Source: Roseateles_E sp005503085 (GTDB lineage Bacteria; Pseudomonadota; Gammaproteobacteria; Burkholderiales; Burkholderiaceae_C). Taken from it: a stretch of 8,638 nucleotides of DNA. The notes below the pieces were generated by a model. That model saw only the letters and a list, made by a program, of their open reading frames with translations. It searched no databases and had not been told where the DNA came from. The stretch spans positions 1 to 8,638 of the forward strand of contig NZ_JAQOWX010000171.1 in NCBI RefSeq assembly GCF_028462495.1, in the 5' to 3' direction. How positions within the stretch are numbered: the first letter of the stretch is position 1; every line of letters starts with the position of its first letter. The position numbers and the translations under genes are program-made. Of this stretch, positions 1-5,123 are shown piece after piece.

Positions 1-36
1 CCCTTGAAGCCGAAGAAGCGCTGACCCCCAAACTTC

Positions 37-97
37 TTTATCAATCACGATAAAAAGCACTTGCGCAAGATAATCAATCGTTTATCATTTGCGCAAG
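37..97. promoter_or_regulatory. AT-rich control region with two TTGCGCAA palindromes and nested dyads
   Basis: This short AT-rich island in GC-rich DNA is dense with symmetry. A TTTATC/GATAAA inverted repeat with a 6-bp spacer spans 37-54. A perfect palindrome CTTGCGCAAG lies at 60-69, and the same core TTGCGCAA recurs at 89-96, 28 bp away. Between the cores, GATAA (69-73) and TTATC (82-86) face each other, so 60-97 as a whole is an imperfect large dyad. The 7-mer ATCAATC occurs at 40-46 and 73-79. A possible plus-strand promoter is TTGCGC (61-66), a 16-bp spacer and TATCAT (83-88), which would place the palindromes over the RNA polymerase site as an operator would be. No regulator family can be named from the motif alone. 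The first supported gene downstream starts at 367, so any transcript would have a leader of roughly 270 nt. Confidence 0.55.
72..84 (+). promoter_or_regulatory. Candidate IHF binding site
   Basis: The 13 bases match the IHF consensus WATCAANNNNTTR at every fixed position (A-ATCAA-TCGT-TTA). The site sits between the two TTGCGCAA palindromes, where a sharp IHF bend would bring the flanking palindromes together. The consensus is short and the region AT-rich, so a chance match is possible; the central placement is the main reason to take it seriously. Confidence 0.4.
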
Positions 98-366
98 TTG
101 TGGCCTGGTTCACCACAGCGACACCGTAACGCCAACACTTCAACCCGCAGGCCTCGCCGGCTTGCGATGCTGCCGCCCACCGCTCCTGGGGTCCGAACCT
201 GGCCCCGGATCGGCGCCAGCCGTTCCCGCTCCAAGAGCCCGCCATGCCGGCTCTGCATGTCTGGTTCCGGTTTTTCTGGTCCCGCTACGTTTCACGCTGC
301 CCGCGCCGCAGTGGCGCCGCCGCATTGTTCATCCCGCCGCGAACCCGGTTCGCAAGGAGTGTTTTG
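98..366. other. GC-rich gene-poor stretch upstream of the 61-aa gene
   Basis: No reading frame here has a believable start, ribosome binding site and protein-like composition. Open frames through the stretch give Pro/Arg/Ala/Ser-rich translations typical of spurious frames in high-GC DNA. One frame, opening at an ATG at 244, runs in phase into the 61-aa gene, but it has no good Shine-Dalgarno sequence there, whereas the ATG at 367 does. The stretch may be a long 5' leader of the downstream genes. Apart from the palindrome at 339-353 I see no RNA fold or site that I can name. Confidence 0.4.
339..353. repeat. 15-bp palindrome abutting a Shine-Dalgarno
   Basis: GCGAACC and GGTTCGC form perfect 7-bp arms around a single central C. 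The palindrome ends at the base before the AAGGAG ribosome binding site (354-359) of the 61-aa gene. As DNA it could be a small operator. As RNA, GCGAA/TTCGC could close a 5-nt loop next to the ribosome landing site and affect translation. Neither role is established. Confidence 0.4.
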
Positions 367-552
367 ATGACTCAGTTCACCTCTCCCCGGCCGCAGATCC
401 TGAATCTGCGCAAGCCGCGCAACCCTCTGGTCGCGCCCAGCCTGATGCGTCAGGCCGGTCGCCACGGCAGCGCGCCGAAGGCGCAGCGCCAACAAGCCAA
501 TCTCGAACTGCGCCAGCAAATCTGGCGCAGCGACAGCGATCGCAGCCCCTGA
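367..552 (+). CDS. Small basic hypothetical protein, 61 aa
   Basis: The ATG is chosen because AAGGAG lies at 354-359, seven bases upstream. An in-frame ATG at 244 lacks a good ribosome binding site. The product is rich in Arg, Lys, Gln and Pro and has no signal peptide or membrane segment. It has a KPRNPLVAPSLMRQAG segment at about residues 16-31 and a Gln/Arg-rich, probably helical C-terminal half. I recall similar small basic proteins with a KPRNP-like core from other Burkholderiales, but no function is known to me. Net positive charge would suit nucleic-acid or ribosome association; that is inference only. The 87-aa gene follows 30 bp later on the same strand, so the two are probably co-transcribed. 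Confidence 0.65.
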   Translation: MTQFTSPRPQILNLRKPRNPLVAPSLMRQAGRHGSAPKAQRQQANLELRQQIWRSDSDRSP

Positions 553-582
553 GACGGGCGGCGACAAAGATGGAGAAGAATC

Positions 583-846
583 ATGATGAGACAGCAACAA
601 GTTCACGCGCTGCGCCGCTGGCCCGAGGCCGCGGTGAGCCAGCAAGGCTGGCGGCATAGCCTGGCCGGCGGCCTGCGCAGTGCCAGCGCCCGCCTGGCCC
701 GTCTGGCCGAGCACCTGAGCGGCGCCCATGGCCGCCGGCGTCGCGCGCCGGAGCTGGAGTTCTACGCCGAGGCCGGCGCGCCCGAGGGGGCGCTCTATGT
801 GGACGGCCGCCTGGTCGGCACGCTGCACGGAGTGACACGGCTGTGA
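583..846 (+). CDS. Conserved hypothetical protein, 87 aa
   Basis: The start has a Shine-Dalgarno GGAGAA at 572-577. A second ATG directly follows the first, so the N-terminus could be one residue shorter. The N-terminal half (about residues 7-55) is Arg/Ala/Leu-rich and could form an amphipathic helix ending in an Arg-rich patch (51-54). The C-terminal part (57-87), PELEFYAEAGAPEGALYVDG followed by RLVGTLHGVTRL, is the recognisable portion: I recall small Burkholderiales proteins ending in a similar acidic-then-Gly-rich block. It lacks the Cys/His pattern of a zinc ribbon and has no membrane segment. Function is unknown. It probably shares a transcript with the 61-aa gene upstream. The next gene is 108 bp away and appears to have its own promoter. 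Confidence 0.68.
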   Translation: MMRQQQVHALRRWPEAAVSQQGWRHSLAGGLRSASARLARLAEHLSGAHGRRRRAPELEFYAEAGAPEGALYVDGRLVGTLHGVTRL

Positions 847-885
847 TGCCTGCACTGCTGGGTCTGGTGGCGCTGGCGGTATGGG

Positions 886-912
886 TCAAGATGGACGCAG
901 GGATGCCGATAT
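886..912 (+). promoter_or_regulatory. Candidate sigma-28 (FliA) promoter for the HDOD gene
   Basis: TCAAG (886-890) is followed after exactly 14 bp by GCCGATAT (905-912). The sigma-28 consensus is TAAAG (TCAAG in many pseudomonad and betaproteobacterial promoters), N14, GCCGATAA, so the -10 element matches 7 of 8 bases and the spacing is exact. Transcription would start near 918-920, giving an untranslated leader of about 35 nt to the ATG at 955. It lies in the 108-bp gap between the 87-aa gene and the HDOD gene, where a promoter is expected. FliA itself is not visible in this window. Confidence 0.6.
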
Positions 913-954
913 ACGATTACCGCCACCCCTGCACCAGCAACCCGACCCGCACCC

Positions 955-1797
955 ATGCCCGCGTCCACCAGCCCCATTCCGCTGCGCAAGGCCCTGCCCG
1001 ATCTGTCCTGGTGGACAGCGGTGTTCCGCGACGCGGAGATTCCCGTGCTCGCAGCGACTGCCGAGTCGCTGGAGCTGATGCGGGCCAATGAGGACGCCTT
1101 CGATGCCAACAGCATCGGCGAGATGGTCGCGACCGACCCGCTGATGACCTTGAAGGTGCTGGCCTATGCGGCCTCGCATCGCTCCAGCCGGCTGCTGACC
1201 GACGCCGAGACCGTCACCGCGGCCCTGGTGCTGATGGGCATCACGCCCTTCTTCACGGCCTTCGGCCCGCAGGCGACGGTGGAGGACCGCTTGGCCGGCC
1301 AGCCCGAGGCGCTGCAAGGCCTGCAGCGGGTGCTGAAGCGGGCCGAACGCGCGGCCCGCTTTGCGCTGGGCTTTGCCGCCCATCGCATGGACCCGGATGC
1401 GGCGGTGATCCACAGCGCCGCGATGCTGCATGACTTTGCCGAGATGCTGCTGTGGTGCCACGCACCCGAGCTGGCGCTGCAGATCCGCGCACGCCAGCAG
1501 GCCGACCGCCATCTGCGCAGCGCGGCGGTGCAGCGCGAGATCCTGAACATCGAGCTGGCCGATCTGGAGCAGTCGCTGATGAAGGCCTGGCGCCTGCCCG
1601 AGCTGCTGACCCATATCACCGACGACAAGCGCCTGCATGACCCGCAGGTGCAGTGCGTGCGCCTGGCCGTTCGGCTGGCCCGCCACACGGCCGATGGCTG
1701 GGACGACGCGGCCATCCCCGATGACGTCAACGATATCGCCGCCTTGCTGAATATGCGGCAGGAGCCGACCCTGAAGCTGCTGCACGAGCTCTATTGA
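955..1797 (+). CDS. HDOD domain signalling protein
   Basis: This 280-aa protein is a single-domain HDOD protein (a relative of HD-GYP and HD phosphohydrolases). IPVLAATAESLELM (29-42) and the segment around IGEMVATDPLMTLKVLAYA (54-72) are the typical HDOD N-terminal helices: 'choose a substrate, then D-P-x-L-x-x-x-V-L'. A TVTAALVLMG block (87-96) follows. AAMLHDFAEMLLW (155-167) retains an HD pair (H159, D160), although the full HD metal-ligand set is not evident, as is usual for this family. HDOD proteins act as cytoplasmic signalling or scaffold proteins, often in motility, chemotaxis, stress or biofilm control. The start at 955 has no clear Shine-Dalgarno, but no upstream in-frame start exists in the gap. 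A sigma-28-like promoter precedes the gene, and a methyltransferase gene follows after one base. Confidence 0.85.
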   Translation: MPASTSPIPLRKALPDLSWWTAVFRDAEIPVLAATAESLELMRANEDAFDANSIGEMVATDPLMTLKVLAYAASHRSSRLLTDAETVTAALVLMGITPFFTAFGPQATVEDRLAGQPEALQGLQRVLKRAERAARFALGFAAHRMDPDAAVIHSAAMLHDFAEMLLWCHAPELALQIRARQQADRHLRSAAVQREILNIELADLEQSLMKAWRLPELLTHITDDKRLHDPQVQCVRLAVRLARHTADGWDDAAIPDDVNDIAALLNMRQEPTLKLLHELY

Positions 1798-1798
1798 G

Positions 1799-2404
1799 AT
1801 GGCCGGCCCGACACAGGACTTCTGGCAGCAGCGTTTCGAATCCGGGCAGACGCCCTGGGACCGGGGTGCGCCGCATCCGCAGCTGCAGCTGTGGTTGGAT
1901 CAGGGCCTGCTGACCCCCGAGCATGCGGTGCTGGTGCCCGGCTGCGGGCGCGGCCATGAGCTGTTGCAGCTGGGCCAGGCCGGCATCGCGGCCACCGGGC
2001 TGGACTATGCGCCGGCGGCCGTGGCGCTGGCGCGCGAGCGCCTGGGCACGCTGCCGGGCCGGGTCGAGCAGGCCGATGTGCTGCAGTGGCAGCCCGACGT
2101 ACCGGTGGACCGCGTCTATGAGCAGACCTGTTTGTGCGCGCTGCATCCCGATCAATGGCGCGCCTATGCCGATCAGCTGCAGCGCTGGCTCAAGCCCGGC
2201 GGCCTGCTGCTGGCTCTGTTCATGCAGGCGCGGCGCGAGTCGGCGGCCCAGGGCTTCGTCGAAGGCCCGCCCTATCACGGCGATATCAACGCGATGCGCG
2301 CGCTGTTCCCGGCCGAGCGCTGGCGCTGGCCGGCACCGCCCTATGCGGCGGTCGCCCATGGCCAGGGCTGGGCCGAGCTGCCGGTGGCGCTGACGCGCCT
2401 CTAG
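1799..2404 (+). CDS. TPMT-family SAM-dependent methyltransferase
   Basis: This 201-aa protein belongs to the thiopurine S-methyltransferase-like (TPMT) class I methyltransferases. FWQQRFESGQTPWDRGAPHP (8-27) is the family N-terminal block. VPGCGRG (46-52) is the SAM-binding motif I, and GLDY (67-70) carries the acidic residue expected to bind the SAM ribose. VYEQTCLCALHP (107-118), LKPGGLLLALF (131-141) and GPPYHG (156-161) are further family blocks. Bacterial members methylate thiols or chalcogens such as selenite or tellurite derivatives; the true substrate here is unknown. It starts one base after the HDOD stop, which implies co-transcription and probably translational coupling. It ends tail to tail with the Lrp-type gene, the two stops overlapping on CTAG. 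Confidence 0.88.
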   Translation: MAGPTQDFWQQRFESGQTPWDRGAPHPQLQLWLDQGLLTPEHAVLVPGCGRGHELLQLGQAGIAATGLDYAPAAVALARERLGTLPGRVEQADVLQWQPDVPVDRVYEQTCLCALHPDQWRAYADQLQRWLKPGGLLLALFMQARRESAAQGFVEGPPYHGDINAMRALFPAERWRWPAPPYAAVAHGQGWAELPVALTRL

Positions 2405-2883
2405 ACCGGCACGGCCGTCGTGTTCTTGACACGGTCCAGCACAAAGCTGGTCTTGCAGTCTTGCACGCTGGGATGCTTCAGCAGGGTCTCGGTGATGAAG
2501 CGGGCGTAGTGCGCCATGTCCTGCACCAGCACGCGCAGCAGATAGTCCATCTCCCCGGTCAGGGCCGCGCACTCGACGACCTCGGGCCAGGTCTGCACCG
2601 CCGCGCGGAACAGGTCCATCGGGTTGCGCTTATGGCTCTCGGTATGCTTTTCCAGCCGGACGTTGATATAGGCGGTCAGCGCCAGGCCCACCGCCTCGGG
2701 CCGCACCAGGGCCACATAGGCCGAGATCGCGCCCGACTCCTCCAGCCGCCGCACCCGGCGCAGCACGGCCGAGGCCGACAGATTGACCTGGGCGGCCAGC
2801 GCGTCATAGGTGACGCGGCCGTCGAGCTGCAGCGCCCGCAATATGCGCCGGTCTATCGCATCGAGCTGGGATCCGTTTTCCAT
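2401..2883 (-). CDS. Lrp/AsnC family transcriptional regulator, likely regulator of hppD
   Basis: This 160-aa protein has the normal Lrp/AsnC length and order. LDAIDRRILRALQLDGRVTY (7-26) and LAAQVNLSASAVLRRVRRLE (29-48) form the N-terminal helix-turn-helix. GAISAYVALVRPEAVGL (51-67) is the linker strand leading into the C-terminal RAM/AsnC ligand-binding and oligomerisation domain, which includes VVECAALTGEMDYLLRVLV (102-120) and KTSFVLDRVKNTTAVPV at the end. The family binds amino acids or aromatic metabolites and forms octamers on DNA. The gene is divergent from hppD across 123 bp. Lrp/AsnC genes next to hppD are a recurring arrangement in proteobacteria, so control of hppD in response to tyrosine or a tyrosine-derived keto acid is a reasonable inference. 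The ribosome binding site is weak. Confidence 0.9.
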   Translation of the reverse strand: MENGSQLDAIDRRILRALQLDGRVTYDALAAQVNLSASAVLRRVRRLEESGAISAYVALVRPEAVGLALTAYINVRLEKHTESHKRNPMDLFRAAVQTWPEVVECAALTGEMDYLLRVLVQDMAHYARFITETLLKHPSVQDCKTSFVLDRVKNTTAVPV

Positions 2884-3006
2884 AGCCCGGATTTTTGCAG
2901 GATTTCGGCGCGCCGTAAGAGTTCAGCGCCGAAACTCGCAGGAATCCTGCGCCCGCTCGCGCCTACAGTCTTGATCCATCGCAAGGCATACGCAGGAGAC
3001 CCCGCC
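2884..3006. promoter_or_regulatory. Divergent Lrp-type/hppD intergenic region with two dyads
   Basis: This 123-bp gap must carry the promoters of both divergent genes. It contains a perfect 9-bp inverted repeat, TTTCGGCGC (2903-2911) and GCGCCGAAA (2926-2934), with a 14-bp spacer. It also contains a 15-bp palindrome CGCAGGAATCCTGCG (2937-2951). The CAG...CTG ends recall the YAG...CTR symmetry of the 15-bp E. coli Lrp consensus, though the centre does not match. A possible hppD -10 is TACAGT (2964-2969); no convincing -35 is visible, which would suit an activator-dependent promoter. AGGAG at 2994-2998 is the hppD ribosome binding site. The dyads are seen directly; assigning them to the Lrp-type protein is inference. 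Confidence 0.6.
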
Positions 3007-4134
3007 ATGGCAGCATTCACCCCCTGGGACAACCCGATGGGCACCGACGGCTTCGAGTTCATCGAGTTCGCCGCCCCCGATCCGACCGCTTTGGGCCAGC
3101 TCTTCGAGACCATGGGCTTCACCGCCGTGGCCAAGCACCGCCACAAGAACGTGACGCTGTACCGCCAGGGCGGCGTGAACTTCATCATCAATGCCGAGAG
3201 CGACAGCTTCGCCCAGCGCTTCGCGCGCCTGCACGGCCCGTCGATCTGCGCGATCGCCTTCCGCGTCAAGGACGCCGCCCAGGCCTACAAGCGCGCGCTG
3301 GAACTGGGCGCCTGGGGCTTTGACAACAAGGCCGGCCCGATGGAGCTGAACATCCCGGCGATCAAGGGCATCGGCGACTCGCTGATCTACTTCGTCGACC
3401 GCTGGCAGGGCAAGAACGGTGCGCCCACCGGTGCGATCGGCAATATCAGCATCTACGACGTCGACTTCGTGCCGCTGCTGGACGCGGCCGGGCAGCCGGT
3501 CGATGCCAACCCGGTCGGCCACGGCCTGACCTATATCGACCACCTGACCCACAATGTGTTCCGCGGCCGCATGAAGGAATGGGCCGAGTTCTACGAGCGC
3601 TTCTTCAATTTCCGCGAGGTGCGCTACTTCGACATCGAGGGCAAGCTGACCGGGCTGAAGAGCAAGGCCATGACCAGCCCCTGCGGCAAGATCCGCATCC
3701 CGATCAACGAGAGCAGCGATGACAAGAGCCAGATCGCCGAGTATCTGGACCTCTACCACGGCGAAGGCATCCAGCACGTCGCGATGGGCAGCGACGACAT
3801 CTACAAGACCGTCGAAGGCATGCGCAGCACCGGCGTGCAATTCCAGGACACCATTGGCACCTACTTCGACCTGATCGACAAGCGCCTGCCGGGCCATGGC
3901 GAAAACGTCGAGGAACTGCGCCGCCTGAAGATCCTGATCGACGGCGCCGCCCATCTGGACGCGCCCAACGAGCTGCTGCTGCAGATCTTCACCAAGGAGG
4001 TGATCGGCCCGATCTTCTTCGAGCTGATTCAGCGCAAGGGCAATGAGGGCTTCGGCGAGGGCAACTTCAAGGCTTTGTTCGAGAGCATCGAACTGGACCA
4101 GATCCGCCGCGGCGTGCTCAAGGCCGAGGCCTGA
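3007..4134 (+). CDS. hppD: 4-hydroxyphenylpyruvate dioxygenase
   Basis: This 375-aa enzyme converts 4-hydroxyphenylpyruvate to homogentisate, the second step of tyrosine catabolism, using Fe(II) and O2. Two vicinal-oxygen-chelate domains are visible: an N-terminal one (about 13-130, starting GFEFIEF) and a catalytic one (about 173-345). The iron triad is complete: H179 in YIDHLTHNV, H257 in GIQHVAM and E339 in FFELIQRK. These align with H161, H240 and E322 of the Pseudomonas fluorescens enzyme. GFGEGNFKALFESIE (348-362) is the conserved C-terminal gating region. An extra loop near 134-147 explains a length slightly above the pseudomonad enzyme. The start is set by AGGAG eight bases upstream; an upstream in-frame extension runs antisense through the Lrp-type gene and is spurious. 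Homogentisate dioxygenase genes are not in the window. The last 17 bp overlap the convergent hydrolase gene. Confidence 0.97.
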   Translation: MAAFTPWDNPMGTDGFEFIEFAAPDPTALGQLFETMGFTAVAKHRHKNVTLYRQGGVNFIINAESDSFAQRFARLHGPSICAIAFRVKDAAQAYKRALELGAWGFDNKAGPMELNIPAIKGIGDSLIYFVDRWQGKNGAPTGAIGNISIYDVDFVPLLDAAGQPVDANPVGHGLTYIDHLTHNVFRGRMKEWAEFYERFFNFREVRYFDIEGKLTGLKSKAMTSPCGKIRIPINESSDDKSQIAEYLDLYHGEGIQHVAMGSDDIYKTVEGMRSTGVQFQDTIGTYFDLIDKRLPGHGENVEELRRLKILIDGAAHLDAPNELLLQIFTKEVIGPIFFELIQRKGNEGFGEGNFKALFESIELDQIRRGVLKAEA

Positions 4135-5041
4135 AGTCAGCGGCGCTCAGCTCGCCCAGCACCTCATCGAGTACCGCGCCGTCAAAGGCCAGCCGGAGAT
4201 GGCCGACACCGGGCTTGTAGCGAGCCTCGGCGTCGGCCAGCACGGCGGTGCCGGCCGGGCAGACGATCTGGTCGCAGTTGCTGTAGTAGCAGATGAAGCG
4301 CTGACGGAATTCGGGCGCCTCCTGAGCGGCCAGTTCCTGCAGCCAGGCGCTGCCGCGCCGCATCTGGCGGGCGTTGGTGGCCGATGAGAAATTGGCCATC
4401 AAGGTGCCGGCATGCGGGCTGCCCAGCGTGACGATGCGGTGCAGGCGGGCGGTATCGCCGCCATGGCGGCGCCACCAGGCCCGCACCGCCAACCCGCCCA
4501 TGCTGTGGGCAACGATCAGCGGCGGCCGACCGGTCGCCTGCGCCAGGCGGCGCACCGCCGCCTCGATGGCATCCGCATAGGCGTCGATCGAACCGAAGGC
4601 CGGCTCCATGCTCAGCGCCAGATAGGCATGGCCGCGCTGCCGCAGCCGCGGCAGCCAGTGATTCCACAAGCCCCGGTTGCAGGTATAGCCATGCAGCAGC
4701 AGCACGCCGCGTGGGGCTTGCGCCGACGCGCTCGGCGGCGGCAGATGATCGGGCAGGCGCCGCTCCGCGAAGGGCTGCTGGACACCGAACACCCACTCGC
4801 AGGTCCAGAACTCGGCCCACCAGGCGCGCAGCAGCTGCAGCGCGCCTGGCGGCGTGGTCGCGCTCGCGTTGATGCACAGCAAGAGGCCGAAATTCAACGC
4901 CATCACCAGGCCATAGAACCAGAACAGCAGCAGGCCGGTCGAGATCGCCAGCACCGGCCCGCGTGGCCACAGCCACAGCAGCGCGCCCAGGGCCAGCAGC
5001 AGGCGCAGCATCATTTGAAAACGTTGGATACGAGCGTTCAT
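4118..5041 (-). CDS. Membrane-anchored alpha/beta hydrolase (esterase/lipase-like)
   Basis: This 307-aa protein starts with two hydrophobic stretches (about 11-25 and 29-57, separated by PRGP) that should anchor it in the inner membrane. An alpha/beta-hydrolase fold follows. LLLHGYTCN (114-122) is the oxyanion-loop HG region. VAHSMGG (177-183) is the nucleophile elbow with S180; the usual first Gly is Ala. GSPHAGT (207-213) is common in lipase/PGAP1-like members. D257 (NCDQIV) and H281 (GVGHL) complete a plausible Ser-Asp-His triad. The substrate is unknown: lipid ester or acyl ester hydrolysis is likely. I chose the ATG at 5041; a GTG at 5083 would add 14 polar residues. Neither start has a strong ribosome binding site. 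It is divergent from the FFLEELY gene, and its 3' end overlaps hppD. Confidence 0.87.
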   Translation of the reverse strand: MNARIQRFQMMLRLLLALGALLWLWPRGPVLAISTGLLLFWFYGLVMALNFGLLLCINASATTPPGALQLLRAWWAEFWTCEWVFGVQQPFAERRLPDHLPPPSASAQAPRGVLLLHGYTCNRGLWNHWLPRLRQRGHAYLALSMEPAFGSIDAYADAIEAAVRRLAQATGRPPLIVAHSMGGLAVRAWWRRHGGDTARLHRIVTLGSPHAGTLMANFSSATNARQMRRGSAWLQELAAQEAPEFRQRFICYYSNCDQIVCPAGTAVLADAEARYKPGVGHLRLAFDGAVLDEVLGELSAADFRPRP

Positions 5042-5123
5042 CTCGGCATCATCGCCGATGGGCCGGCACGCATCGCCCGGCACAATCGCCGCTTACTGCC
5101 CCAGATCACGCCACCAGCCGCCC

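Noticed and set aside
1..24. Possible C-terminal end of a plus-strand gene (PLKPKKR then TGA)
   Set aside because: Codon use (AAG, CCG, CGC) fits a real basic C-terminus, but seven codons cannot be told from chance. A second frame (LEAEEALTPKLLYQSR, stop at 51) is equally open. The bases left of the window would decide.
244..366. N-terminal extension of the 61-aa protein from an ATG at 244
   Set aside because: It is in frame and contains a Phe/Trp-rich stretch, but it lacks a good ribosome binding site. A strong AAGGAG sits correctly before the ATG at 367.
843..1091. Small plus-strand frame with a hydrophobic start (MPALLGLVALAVW)
   Set aside because: It overlaps the stop of the 87-aa gene and runs well into the HDOD gene in another frame. 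Its later residues are low-quality and it has no independent support, although the hydrophobic start overlapping the stop is superficially attractive.
886..1785. 299-aa minus-strand frame antisense to the HDOD gene
   Set aside because: The Gln/His/Arg/Gly-rich translation is typical of an antisense shadow in GC-rich DNA; the opposite strand has a recognisable family.
1727..2572. 281-aa minus-strand frame across the methyltransferase and Lrp-type genes
   Set aside because: It cuts across two real genes and has shadow-type composition with no motif.
2134..3006. 291-residue upstream extension of hppD
   Set aside because: The in-frame extension passes through the methyltransferase in the wrong frame and antisense through the Lrp-type gene. 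The real start at 3007 has a ribosome binding site and matches the family N-terminus.
2923..3954. 343-aa minus-strand frame antisense to hppD
   Set aside because: Composition dominated by Ala, Asp, Val, His and Arg without motifs; it mirrors the codon bias of hppD.
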